NCBI GenBank assembly: GCA_965262055.1
Contig: CBDHEI010000002.1
Location: 1,984,001-2,048,000 of the forward strand
Reading direction: 5' to 3'
Length of the DNA stretch: 64,000 nucleotides
DNA from: G958296245 sp965262055
Lineage (GTDB): Bacteria; Chloroflexota; Dehalococcoidia; Lucifugimonadales; G958296245
Part shown: positions 17,952-26,955 of the stretch, piece after piece
Numbering within the stretch: the stretch's first letter is position 1
Layout of the letters: each line of letters starts with the position of its first letter
Program-made: the position numbers and the translations under genes
Notes under the pieces: generated by a model
What the model was told of the DNA's origin: nothing
What the model saw: only the letters and a program-made list of their open reading frames with translations
The model's database searches: none

Positions 17952-18064
17952 ACGGTTCGTTCCTTACCCGGATTAGTCCAGTTCAAGGAGGGCTTTCACC
18001 ATCATCGACTATGAATGGCAGCGCCCCGACTAAGGATGCTGTCCCTGGGGAAACTCATGACGAT

Positions 18065-18096
18065 TAGGGGCGGGTCTTAGCCCAGACCCGCCCCTA
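18065..18096 (-). terminator. Perfect hairpin after binding-protein gene A
   Basis: A 13-bp perfect inverted repeat (stem TAGGGGCGGGTCT, 6-base loop) lies between the binding-protein stop (18149) and the oppB start (17951). No U-tract follows on the minus strand. It may stabilise the upstream mRNA or reduce readthrough into the permease rather than act as a strict terminator. An analogous hairpin sits at the same place in copy B. Confidence 0.6.
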
Positions 18097-18480
18097 TGCC
18101 TAACACGTTACCTAACGCTTCGCTGCGTCCTACACAGCACCAGGGTTCCTAGTAGCCTGCGTCGTTCTTGCCGCCCTCGAAGAACCACTGGTCCGCCCGG
18201 TGCGACTTGGGTATGCTGACTATGTCACCGACACCCGGGGCCACGTTCTTGAAGTTGTTCTTGATGACCGCCACGCCCATGAAGGCCGGAGCTCCGTGCT
18301 GGAAGGTTATTCCAATCTGGCTGTCGATCTGGAGCTTGAAGGCGTCCTGGAAGTACTGTTTGCGGTCGGCTCTCCTCAGGGGCTTCGCCGCGTTGTTCAG
18401 ATCGATGATCTGCTTGACGACGCCCGAGGGCGGTGAACCCTCTGCGCCGTCGGAGTCGTTCCACTGGCCCACTGCGTTAG

Positions 18481-20183
18481 CCCGAATCCACCGAAAGACG
18501 ACTTTGGGGACAGTCCTTGAAGAAGCCAGAGGGTGCTCCTCTGAATCTGGGAGAATGGTTTTGAAACAGAAAACCGCCCGGAAACAAGGAGCACCCAGTA
18601 GATGCTGCCACAGAACAATCCCGACCGTATCGGCGTCGTCTTTGACGACCACCGCCTGGTGGCCAATGCCGGCCTGCTCCTGCCGGCCACCCTTGCACAG
18701 CACCTGGGCCTGCGGGAACTCGTCGACCATCACCTCGACCTCGGCTGCGCACCGGGGCGGGCGAACACGGGGGACAAACTGCTGACGCTGGTCGCTTCCG
18801 CGCTGGCGGGCGGCGACTTCATCGACGACGCCGATGCGCTGCGTGCTGGTGGGACGGTCGGTGTTCTCGGCTGCGTGGTCAAGGCGCCATCCACCCTGGG
18901 CACCTTCCTGCGCAGCTTCCGGTGGGGGCATGTCCGTCAACTCGACCGGGTGAGCCGCCAGTTGCTGGCACGCGCATGGGCCGCTGGGGCCGGACCCGGC
19001 GACTTGCCCCTGACCATCGACCTGGACTCCACCATCTGCGAGACCTATGGACTGGACAAAGAAGGGGCGCGACACCACAACTACACCGGCGCGCGGGGCT
19101 ATCACCCACTGCTGGCCATCGCCGCCGGAACCGGCGATGTGCTGATGTCCCGGCTGCGCGAGGGCCGTGCCAACACCGCTCGCGGCGCTGCCCACTTCCT
19201 GCGTGAAACGGTGGGGCGGGTGCGCTACGGTGGGGCCAGCGGCCAACTCACGGTGCGCGCCGACAGCGGCTTCTACGCCCACGCTCTCGTCGCCGTCTGC
19301 CGCGAGATGGGTGTCCGCTTCTCCATCACCATCCGCCAGCACAAAGGCCTGCGGGAGTTGATTGAGGCGATCCCCGAGCAGGACTGGACGCCGATTCCCT
19401 ACTGGATGGACGGCGCCGCCGATGTGGCCGAGACCACCTATACCCCCTTCCAGAGTGAACCCGACGCCGCGCCGGTGCGGCTCATCGTCCGGCGGGTGAA
19501 GCCCACGCCCGGTTCCCAGTTGGCCCTCTTCGCCACCTACAGCTATCACGGCTTCATCACCGACCGGGACGGGGAAACCCTGGAACTGGAGGCCGATCAT
19601 CGCCGCCACGCCGAGATCGAGAACGCCATTCGAGACCTGAAACACGGCGTCGGACTCAACCATCTCCCCTCGGGGCGCTTCGCCGCCAACGGCGCCTGGC
19701 TGGCGGTGCAGGTGATGGCACACAACCTCGCCCGCTGGACAGCGCGCATCGGTCTGGCCGAACGGACCGTGACCACCAAGACCCTCAGGCGGCGGGTCTT
19801 CGCTCTGGTGGGACGGATCACCCGCTCGGCGCGCCGCCTTACCCTGCATCTTCCCCAGCATTGGCCTTGGGAAACCCAGTTCACTCGCGCCATGGCCCGG
19901 CTGCGAGCCATTCCACTCCCCGCCTGACTGCCAGCCTGCAACTGACCCAACTTCCCTGCAAACTCGTGCCACCCCGGTCCGCGAGAGTTCCCTGCTGCGT
20001 ATTCTCTCGCCATCCCGCGCATCGCAGCTCCCGCAGAGGGCCATAGGGGCCCTATGCGGCGACTGAAGACCGTTCGCCGACCTCCAATCTACCCCAATGA
20101 GCCCAGCCATCTCCCCTGTAGCTCCCTCACCCACCCTGCCGCTGTCCTCACGCCGTCCATAGGTGTCCTTCGGTGGATTCGGG
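18481..20183 (+). mobile_element. IS1380-family insertion sequence, copy 1
   Basis: A 1703-bp element with perfect terminal inverted repeats of at least 15 bp (CCCGAATCCACCGAA) and a 5-bp target duplication GTTAG at 18476-18480 and 20184-20188. It carries one transposase gene. A nearly identical copy is at 55096-56800, and a 161-bp internal-deletion derivative is at 32630-32790. It interrupts the binding-protein gene of Opp copy A. Confidence 0.96.
18602..19927 (+). CDS. IS1380-family transposase
   Basis: A 441-residue DDE transposase. The first Asp is in LTIDLDSTICETYG (near residue 140), the second in TVRADSGFYA, and the Glu in RRHAEIENAIRDLKHGVGLNHLPSG, followed by the family-typical FAANGAWLAVQVMAHNLARW. 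The start is ATG 18602 after AAGGAGCACCCAGTAG. It differs from the 55217-56542 copy at only a handful of residues. The long antisense open frame over this gene is a codon-bias shadow. Confidence 0.96.
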   Translation: MLPQNNPDRIGVVFDDHRLVANAGLLLPATLAQHLGLRELVDHHLDLGCAPGRANTGDKLLTLVASALAGGDFIDDADALRAGGTVGVLGCVVKAPSTLGTFLRSFRWGHVRQLDRVSRQLLARAWAAGAGPGDLPLTIDLDSTICETYGLDKEGARHHNYTGARGYHPLLAIAAGTGDVLMSRLREGRANTARGAAHFLRETVGRVRYGGASGQLTVRADSGFYAHALVAVCREMGVRFSITIRQHKGLRELIEAIPEQDWTPIPYWMDGAADVAETTYTPFQSEPDAAPVRLIVRRVKPTPGSQLALFATYSYHGFITDRDGETLELEADHRRHAEIENAIRDLKHGVGLNHLPSGRFAANGAWLAVQVMAHNLARWTARIGLAERTVTTKTLRRRVFALVGRITRSARRLTLHLPQHWPWETQFTRAMARLRAIPLPA

Positions 20184-21797
20184 GTTAGAGATCTCGCAGT
20201 TGTCACGGTTGGTGCACTGCCAAGCCATGGGCTCCCTGCCGCCGGGAACTCCACCTACGTTGGAGAGGAGCAGGTTGTCTGCTCGAAGCTGCGAGAAGAG
20301 GTCGACGCTCCTACCCTTCACTACGCCCTTGATGCCTATCTCGGCCCACTGGCTCGCCAGCAGCTCGCCCATCCCGCAGTAGTCCTCGAAGTAGTTGGCT
20401 ATACAGCCAATCTCGATCGAGAGGACGTCACCGTTGTCGGTGCGGAGGCGGAATCCGTCGGAGCCCTTCGCGGATAGGCCTATGTCGTCGAGCATCTGGT
20501 TGGCCTGGTCTATGTCCAGGTAGTTCCACTTCGTGTCCCACTCGGAACCAAGGTAGAAGGGATGCGCCGGCAGGGGCGAGGCGTTCCTGTTCAGGCCGAG
20601 GCCCTGGAAGAACGTCTGGTTGAAGGAGTCCCTGTCGACGGCGAGGGACAGGGCTCGACGGAAGTCGACGTTGTTGATCCACTTGTTGATCTCGGGGTCT
20701 TCGTCGTATGTCAGGTTGAAGTTGAACCCGGTGCCGCGCCAGTTGGGAGTAAGCTCCAGCCGGTAGTTGCCGGTCTCGCGGGCGGCTATCAGCAGAGGCA
20801 GCTTCGACAGCTCTATGTGTCGGCGCTGGTAGTCAATCTCCCCGGACATCGCCATGAGATGCAGCACCTCTACAGCGGTCGTGAGTGTAAGCTGTATCCT
20901 GTCTATGTAGGGGAGTTGGTTGCCCTCCGGGTCCACGGCCCAGTAGTAGGGGTTGCGCTCGAACTCCCAGGAGTCTCCCGTGTTGGGGGACGTCATCTTC
21001 CAAGGGGCCAGTACCGGTATGTCCGGGTTCTGGTGCACGTGGGCCTTGGCCAGGAACAGCTGCGTCCAAGTCTCGAAGCCACCGTCCTTCACCATCTGTT
21101 CGATCTCGGCCTTGTCGCCGAAGTCGATGTGGAATTGCGACATGTAGTGCTTCGGGGAGATGATGTTCCTGCCGTACTGCGAGTAATCGAAGTTGCCGTC
21201 CACTCCGCCAGATGCTAGGTCCTCTAGGAAGGCTGGGGTGGGCTCGTCGAAGATGAAGCGGAAGGTGTAGTCGTCCACTATCTCTATGTCGGCCGGGGCC
21301 ACGCTGGAGAAGCCTAGCTTGCCTCCCGCACCGGGGTTGATCTCTTCATTGGTAACGACGTGGTTAAAGCCGAAGTCGATGTCCGCGGTAGTCAGAGGAG
21401 CGCCGTCGGACCATTTCATACCCTCACGCAGTGTGATGGTAAAGACCTTGTCATCGTCGGAGGCCGAAAAGCCCGCGGCCATGTTCGCGTAGATGGTAAC
21501 CTCGTCGGTGTCCCACATAAGGAGCTTGGCCGGAGTAGGCCTGTGTATGTTCCAAACGTCGCCGGGCCCCGTGAAGCCGCGGCGCCAGGTGCCGCCGTAG
21601 TCCCCAGCCCGGTCCACCACCGGCAAGACCAAAGGCACTTTCGGCAGCCTCTCCACCACGGGAGGAAGCTCGCCGGCCCTGACGAGATCCGCCAGAATGG
21701 GCGCCTCGCCAAACGTGGTGGGCGCGGGGCCGGTGTAAATGAAGCTGTGGAGGTCTTCGGGGTCAACGTTTGAGAGCGCTACGGGGCCCCCCGGCCT

Positions 21798-22247
21798 CAC
21801 CTCCACCTGCACGATCTTCTCCACCTCTTTCACCACCACCACCTCTTTGACCACCTCTTCCTTCACCACCACGGTCTCCCCCGGCACCCTTACTTCCTTG
21901 ACCACCTCTTTCTCCACCACCACGGTCTCACCGGGCACCCTTACTTCCCTGACGACCTCTTTCTCCACCACCACGGTCTCACCAGGGACCATCACTTCCT
22001 TGACCACCTCTTTCTCCACCACAACCTCCACCTCTACCTCCTTCACAACTTCCTTCTCCACCACCACAGTCTCACCGGGCACCCGTATCTCCTTGACGAC
22101 CTCTTTTTCCACTACAATGGTCTCGCCGGGTACCTGTACCTCCTTGATAAGCTCCTCCTTCACCACCACAGTCTCACCGGGCACCTTTACTTCCCTGACG
22201 ACCTCCCTCTCCACCACCACCTCCACAGGTACCTCCTTGATCACTTC
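21798..22247 (-). repeat. In-gene tandem repeat coding VPGET/EKEVVKEV units
   Basis: Codons about 29-178 of the copy A binding protein form imperfect units of 17 residues (51 bp), with VPGET appearing six times between EKEVVKEV-type blocks. Copy B has only the shorter VKEVEVI-type repeat, so the VPGET units expanded here. The segment would form an extended charged spacer between the lipid anchor and the binding domain, able to cross a thick cell wall. DNA slippage within the repeat can change its length. Confidence 0.85.
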
Positions 22248-22477
22248 CTTTTCCCTGGTGCAAGCCATCGCCGCAAGCAGAGTGAGGCAGGCAAACGAAG
22301 CCAGTATCAATTTCAGGCTGCTAGAACGCATATGGATACCCCTTATGTATATTCCCCAGGATCCGCGGCTCAAACCCATCGCAACGTTGCCACGCCGCCC
22401 AAAGTCAGCGGATTCACACCACGGACTGGGCGCAATTGTCAAGTTTCACCAACTCTCGACGCGGTTTGGGGCGGGTG

Positions 22478-22900
22478 TCATTCGTCTCCCGGCTCGCTCT
22501 CGTCCAGGGCCTCCTTGGTCTGCTCCAGCGTGGAGAATAGCCAGGTCCAGAATATGCGCTGGGATTGCTCGGGGTCCGTGGCCCTGAGGAGGCGCAGGGT
22601 CAGGTCCTCGTACGCGGGGTTCTCCTGGCCCAGCTTGACCAGGGGCTTAGATAGCTCGGCGACACTTTCGAGCTCCGGGCCGGCGTCAATCGAGCCCAGC
22701 GTGAGCGTCGCCATCGCGACATCCATGTAAGCCACTCCGTGCATCAGCCTGGCGCCGCGCTGTCCCGCCAGGGCGCGGGCATCCGTCAGGCCGCTTTGGG
22801 ACTCGGTGGCGTCGGTCTCGAGGGTGTCGATGCGCCCTTGCGCGTCCTCGACCTGGGTCTTCAGCGCGTCAATCTCCGACGGGGCGTCCGCCAGCAGGAT
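22478..22900 (-). pseudogene. 5'-truncated small lipoprotein gene (copy A)
   Basis: The 3' two thirds match the intact lipoprotein at 32931-33491: SEIDALKTQVEDAQGRIDTL, then GQRGARLMHGVAYMDVAM and LGQENPAYEDLTLRLLRATD. Homology begins at the codon matching residue 45 of the intact copy. The signal peptide, lipobox and start are missing and replaced by unrelated sequence leading into the mannonate-dehydratase-like gene. No credible start remains. The gene's upstream leader sequence reappears at 24033-24066, beyond that gene. Confidence 0.82.
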
Positions 22901-22936
22901 TGCGGCGTACGGCCCTAGGCCTCGGTAAATAGCTGG

Positions 22937-22942
22937 TATAAT
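22937..22942 (+). promoter_or_regulatory. Extended -10 promoter element
   Basis: TGGTATAAT ends at 22942 and matches an extended -10 (TGnTATAAT). No good -35 is visible. It faces the mannonate-dehydratase-like gene, whose start is about 95 bases downstream. Confidence 0.4.
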
Positions 22943-23037
22943 TCCGCGTGAATCACCTCCGAGACGCTCATTGCGGCGGCGGGTTGAGGAGGGGTTACCG
23001 TGGGCGACCGAGTTGGTTGCCGCACGAGGAGGACAGC

Positions 23038-24030
23038 GTGAGACTCGCAATATCAGGAGAGTTGACAGACGAGCGCCTCGCCTTCGGGCGCCAGATGGGA
23101 GCCACCGAATACGTGGGTGGAGGCGAGCTGCCCAAGGAGAGAGGCTACTTCCGGTTCCAGAACCTGATGCTCCTACGCAACCGGGTCGAGGACGCGGGCC
23201 TGAGGTGCGAGATTATTGGCATACCGGAGGAGTGGACCTTCAAGATCAAACTGGGGCTTCCCGGCCGTGACGAGCAGATAGAAAGCTGGCGCCGGACGAT
23301 CGAGAACATGGGGGCCGCGGGCTTCAATGCCATACTCTACTTCTTCTCGCTACGCAGCGGTAAGGGTAACTATGGCCTAAGGACCTCCGAGGGGACCCTG
23401 GGACGCGGTGGCGCAAAGGTTACCAGCTTCGACTACGACCTGATCCAGGGCGCCGACCAAGACTTCTGGGACGCGCCGCTCGACCGTTCGGTCCAGGTGA
23501 CGGACCAGCAGGTCTGGAACAACGTAACCTACTTCCTAGAAGCCGTCATCCCGACCGCCGAGGAGGCGGGGGTAAGGTTGGCGCTTCATCCAGACGACCC
23601 GCCCATATCGCCTATCGCGGGCGTCGCCAGGGTGTTCCGCAGCCACGCCGCTTTGAAGCGGTTCGTGGAGATCGTGCCAAGCGACTCGAACTGCCTGACC
23701 TTCTGCCAGGGGACGATCTCGGAGATGCCGGAGAACGTCTTGGACGCGATCAGGTACTTCGGGAGCCGAAACAAGATATGCCTCGTCCACTTCAGGAACG
23801 TGTCGGGCCCGGTACCGAAGTTCGCGGAGACATTCATTGACGAGGGGCACGTCGACATGCTGGAGGCTATGCGGCTATACAAGGAAGTCGGCTACGACGG
23901 GCCGTTCGTCGACGACCACGTGCCCCGGATGGTGGGCGACCCCGAGAGGCAGGAGCATTCCACCGCCTTCGCGATGGGGTACATGAAGGGCCTCATGAAG
24001 GCCGTCGGTGTAGAGCTGGTTCTCAGCTAA
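23038..24030 (+). CDS. Mannonate dehydratase-like TIM-barrel protein
   Basis: A 330-residue xylose-isomerase-like barrel. The C-terminal half carries UxuA hallmarks: LALHPDDPPISP, CQGTISEMPENVLDAIRYFG, KICLVHFRNVSG, FAETFIDEGHVDMLEAM and DGPFVDDHVPRM, which include the metal-binding His/Asp/Cys region. Mannonate dehydratase makes 2-keto-3-deoxygluconate from mannonate in hexuronate breakdown; an alternative acid-sugar substrate is possible. Start GTG 23038, four bases after GGAGGAC; an upstream in-frame ATG gives non-family sequence. It is transcribed opposite to the Opp genes and sits where the lipoprotein 5' end of copy A has been lost. Confidence 0.85.
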   Translation: MRLAISGELTDERLAFGRQMGATEYVGGGELPKERGYFRFQNLMLLRNRVEDAGLRCEIIGIPEEWTFKIKLGLPGRDEQIESWRRTIENMGAAGFNAILYFFSLRSGKGNYGLRTSEGTLGRGGAKVTSFDYDLIQGADQDFWDAPLDRSVQVTDQQVWNNVTYFLEAVIPTAEEAGVRLALHPDDPPISPIAGVARVFRSHAALKRFVEIVPSDSNCLTFCQGTISEMPENVLDAIRYFGSRNKICLVHFRNVSGPVPKFAETFIDEGHVDMLEAMRLYKEVGYDGPFVDDHVPRMVGDPERQEHSTAFAMGYMKGLMKAVGVELVLS

Positions 24031-24032
24031 AC

Positions 24033-24066
24033 AACTCCCTTTATCGGTGTGTCCGGTAGGGTAGAC
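24033..24066. repeat. Copy of the lipoprotein leader sequence (pairs with 33498-33531)
   Basis: About 34 bases including GGTGTGTCCGGTAGGGTAG match the region immediately upstream of the intact lipoprotein start (33498-33531) with about five mismatches. Here no lipoprotein start follows; the mannonate-dehydratase-like gene lies between this leader and the truncated lipoprotein. It marks the original right end of Opp copy A. Confidence 0.75.
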
Positions 24067-24069
24067 GGC

Positions 24070-24250
24070 CAGGGGTACCGGTACGCGCACGACTACGAAG
24101 ACCACTTCGCGCCGATGCGGAACCTCCCGGAGCGGCTGCAGGGCCGGCGCTACTACACCCCCACCGACCAGGGCTACGAAGCCGAGGTCGCCTCACGCCT
24201 AGCCAGGTGGTGGGGCGGCTTCTACGCGCGGGACGGCGAGCGTACGGAGG
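24070..24250 (+). pseudogene. rarA 3' fragment
   Basis: About 55 codons (YRYAHDYEDHFAPMRNLPER onward, including GRRYYTPTDQGYEAEVASRL) match the C-terminus of RarA encoded at about 16620-16780 with few changes. There is no start or ATPase domain, and the frame drifts into unrelated sequence after WWGGFYA. It directly follows the duplicated lipoprotein leader and precedes the propeller gene. This is the junction expected of a tandem duplication of a rarA-Opp segment. Confidence 0.85.
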
Positions 24251-24300
24251 AGTCCGGCGGCCGGCTCCGCCTGAGCCCGCTTCGGGCGGGTCCTGGCGGG

Positions 24301-25812
24301 TTACGGCGTCCCGGCGACGAAGCGGATCGAATAGAGGTCAGCGTCCTCTAGGACGAAGCGCAGGCGAACCGGCCTTCCGGCCAGGTGGCCGAGGATGTCG
24401 GTGTCCTTCCAGAGCGCCTTCTGTTCGAGCGAGTCGCCGAAGAGCACAATGCTATCGTCTAAGGTCAGGCCCTCCAGCGGTCTGCCGGCCTCGTCCTGCA
24501 CCTCGACCCGGATGCTGCCGGCGGCGGAAGTCGAGTAGTTCATGATCAGGTGGTCGCCGGTGAAGATGAGCGGCTTTGTTACGAATTCGCCGCCGCTCAG
24601 CGGGGCCTGCATTGATACGAAGCCGTCTAGCCGCAGGGTGTAGCGACGCAGGTTGAGGCTGGTCCCGGTCCAGTAGCTCTCGGTAGCGTAGATCGAGAGC
24701 TCGTTGGGCGCGCCGGGGATGTCCGACTTCGTCTCCACGACGCCCCAGCCGACGCAGTTGTCGCCGTAGACCCAGTTGTCCCGCTCCCTGAGTCCGGGGC
24801 GGATGAAGGCCTCTCCCCAGCGCTGGAAGTTGACGCCGTCGCGGCTGCTCATGAAGACGCCGTCGGTCACTGCGGTGCCCGTACGTGGATATGCGGCGGT
24901 GCGCTCCCGGCGGTGCTCCAGCCCGGGCAGGGAGTCCGTCGCCTTGGTCCAGCCGCGGTCGATGTAGCGCATAGGGAAGCCGATGAAGATGTGCGGCGCT
25001 CGCTCGTAGGGAATGACCTGGTTGGTATAGAGCTGCTCCACGGGCGCGCTTGGGTAGTTGAGCCACTCCGGCTCGGTCCAGTTCAGGAAGTCCTTCGAGG
25101 TTGCGGTCTTGATGCCCCGTATGCCGTGGTCGCGGGTGTAGCGGCCCCGAACCGAGTCCGGGGTGGGGCCGTCGAAGTCGCGGACGTAGGCGCGGTATTC
25201 GCCGCGGTAGCCGTCCCAGAAGGCGAGGTTCTGGGAGTCGAGGTAGCACCCGGTTATGATGGGCCGGTCTGAGAGGAGCGAGAACCGGAAGCCGTCGGGC
25301 GACTTGAGTGCGTAGAGCCTCGGGTTCGGCCTGCGGGACCGCACGACCGCCTTGTAGGCTGCGTCCGGTTCGGATTCCGGGTTTGGGTCTTTGAACACGG
25401 CGATATGAGGGACGTCGATCTCCGTCTGGCCCATGAGGCCGCTAGACAGTACGACGTTGTTCCGCGTGTAGCCCTCGAACTCGACCTGCCCCAGGTCTGG
25501 CCTGCTCCAGTGGACGCCGTCCCGGCTTACGGCGTAGCACATGAACTCATGATGCGGCTCCTCGCCGGCGGTGGCCTGCTCGCCGTCGTAGTACATCTTG
25601 TAGAGGCCGCCGTCGCAGAAGGTGCTCCTGTAGAGGCACATATTGCCTTCCCACGGCTTGTCGGTGGTCATGACCACCTCGCGCATGGCGGGCTGGTGCA
25701 GGCGAAGCTCCGCCCCGCCGCTCATGCGCTCGATCAGGTAATCGTCGACCATCGGCTCAAGGCGGGAGCCTATGTCGATTAGCTGATTGCGGGGGCTATT
25801 GAGTCCGGTCAT
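24301..25812 (-). CDS. Glycoside-hydrolase-like five-bladed beta-propeller protein (Opp-linked)
   Basis: A 503-residue paralogue of the 5239-6675 protein along its whole length: IDIGSRLEPMVDDYLIERMS, GGLYKMYYDGE, YAVSRDGVHWSRPDLGQVEF, SQNLAFWDGYRGEYRAY, FIGFPMRYIDRGW, VFMSSRDGVNFQRWGE. The same C-terminal beta-sandwich (SIRVEVQDEAGRPLEG to DADLYSIRF) is present. Start ATG 25812 after GGAGG; upstream in-frame residues are not shared with the paralogue. It is the last gene of the Opp operon, 87 bases after oppF, which links the imported substrate to carbohydrate processing. No export signal is seen. Confidence 0.82.
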   Translation of the reverse strand: MTGLNSPRNQLIDIGSRLEPMVDDYLIERMSGGAELRLHQPAMREVVMTTDKPWEGNMCLYRSTFCDGGLYKMYYDGEQATAGEEPHHEFMCYAVSRDGVHWSRPDLGQVEFEGYTRNNVVLSSGLMGQTEIDVPHIAVFKDPNPESEPDAAYKAVVRSRRPNPRLYALKSPDGFRFSLLSDRPIITGCYLDSQNLAFWDGYRGEYRAYVRDFDGPTPDSVRGRYTRDHGIRGIKTATSKDFLNWTEPEWLNYPSAPVEQLYTNQVIPYERAPHIFIGFPMRYIDRGWTKATDSLPGLEHRRERTAAYPRTGTAVTDGVFMSSRDGVNFQRWGEAFIRPGLRERDNWVYGDNCVGWGVVETKSDIPGAPNELSIYATESYWTGTSLNLRRYTLRLDGFVSMQAPLSGGEFVTKPLIFTGDHLIMNYSTSAAGSIRVEVQDEAGRPLEGLTLDDSIVLFGDSLEQKALWKDTDILGHLAGRPVRLRFVLEDADLYSIRFVAGTP

Positions 25813-25899
25813 GCGCAAACGCCTCCCCACAGAGTCGAGGTCAGGGTGCAAACAGCTGCGCGGCCGAGTCCGCCGCTTGCCGGGGGGTTAGCCGGTTGT

Positions 25900-26955
25900 C
25901 TAGGGGCCGGCCATCTCGCCGACGCCGACGAGCTCCAGCTCCTTGGCCCGGTGGCAGCTCACGGAGTGGCCGGGGGCGATCTCTTCGAGGGTGGGGGTTA
26001 CCTCGCGGCAGACGTCGGTGGCGAAGGGGCACCGCGGGTGGAAGTAGCAGCCGGTTGGCGGATCGGCCGGGTTGGCTACTTCGCCGCCGAGGAGCGTGCG
26101 GTTGGACTGGCGCACCCGCGGGTCCGGGATAGGCGCGGCGGACAGCAGGGCCGCTGTGTACGGGTGCTTGGGGTTGGCGTACAACTCCTCGGTCTCGGCG
26201 ACCTCGACGATCTTGCCGACGTACATGACGACGACGCGGTCGGCTATCTGCTTTACGACGCTCAGGTCGTGCGCCACGAACAGGTAGGTCAGGCTCAACT
26301 CTTCCTGCAGGTCCATCATCAAGTTGATCACCTGCGCCTGGACGGAGACGTCTAGCGCGGAGACGGGCTCGTCCGCGACGACGAGGCGCGGATTGAGCGC
26401 CAGCGCCCTCGCGATTCCTATGCGCTGCCTCTCGCCGCCGCTGAAGGCGTGCGGGAACCGGCGCATGTACTCCGGGCGCAGCCCCACAAGCCGCATTAGC
26501 TCGGCCACGCGTTCGGCGCGCTGGTTGCTGGACTTCATGCCGTGGACGTAGAGCGGCTCCCCTACGATGTCGAACAGGGTCATCCTGGGGTTGAGCGAGG
26601 AGAAGGGGTCCTGGAAGATCATCTGCATCTCTCTGCGCAGAGAGCGCAACTCGCCTCCGGAGAGAGCGGCGATGTCTACCGTGCGGTCATCGCTGGTGTG
26701 GAAGAGGACCTCCCCTTCGGTGAGGTCGTAGGCGCGGAGCACGCAGCGCGCGGTGGTCGTCTTGCCGCAGCCGCTCTCGCCCACCAGGCCAAGGGTCTCG
26801 CCCTCGTACAGGTCGAAGGTGACGCCGTCGACCGCCCGGACGTGCCCGACGGTGCGCTTCAGGAAGCCCTTCTGTATCGGGAAGAACTTTTTGAGCCCCT
26901 TCACTTGCAGGAGCTTATTGTTGCTTTCCGGCTGGGTCGCGTTCGAGTCATCCAT
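25900..26955 (-). CDS. ABC transporter ATP-binding protein, OppF/DppF type
   Basis: A 351-residue nucleotide-binding subunit: Walker A GLVGESGCGKTTTAR, Q-loop QMIFQDPFSSLNPRMT, signature FSGGERQRIGIARALAL, Walker B RLVVADEPVSALD, switch His in VAHDLSVV. The C-terminal oligopeptide-transporter extension (TGCYFHPRCPFATDVCRE) with its cysteine cluster marks the OppD/F class. ATG 26955 overlaps the oppD stop by 8 bases. It energises the permease pair at 28029-30176. Confidence 0.95.
   Translation of the reverse strand: MDDSNATQPESNNKLLQVKGLKKFFPIQKGFLKRTVGHVRAVDGVTFDLYEGETLGLVGESGCGKTTTARCVLRAYDLTEGEVLFHTSDDRTVDIAALSGGELRSLRREMQMIFQDPFSSLNPRMTLFDIVGEPLYVHGMKSSNQRAERVAELMRLVGLRPEYMRRFPHAFSGGERQRIGIARALALNPRLVVADEPVSALDVSVQAQVINLMMDLQEELSLTYLFVAHDLSVVKQIADRVVVMYVGKIVEVAETEELYANPKHPYTAALLSAAPIPDPRVRQSNRTLLGGEVANPADPPTGCYFHPRCPFATDVCREVTPTLEEIAPGHSVSCHRAKELELVGVGEMAGP

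Larger units (their letters stand above)
18149..22331 (-). pseudogene. ABC transporter substrate-binding lipoprotein (copy A), split by an IS
   Basis: SBP_bac_5-type binding protein. The N-terminal part (20184-22331) has a lipoprotein signal ending at Cys24, a long Val/Glu/Lys repeat, then DLHSFIYTGPAPTTFGEAP and the family signature LREGMKWSDGAP. It runs to CEISN, where the IS1380 element at 18481-20183 intervenes. The C-terminal 110 residues continue at 18149-18480 (NAVGQWNDSDG to GGKNDAGY). Removing the element and one 5-bp duplication (GTTAG on the plus strand) restores the reading frame exactly (EISNAVGQW), so the insertion is recent and the gene was otherwise intact. Start ATG 22331. 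Paralogue of the 30344-32521 gene. Confidence 0.92.

Noticed and set aside
18149..20254. A 701-codon open frame on the minus strand running through the whole IS element
   Set aside because: It is antisense to the IS1380 transposase and exists because of GC-rich codon bias. Only its last 110 codons are real, being the C-terminus of the split binding protein.
21798..22247. CRISPR-like array in the 51-bp repeats
   Set aside because: The units are coding, imperfect and without unique spacers; they are a protein repeat.
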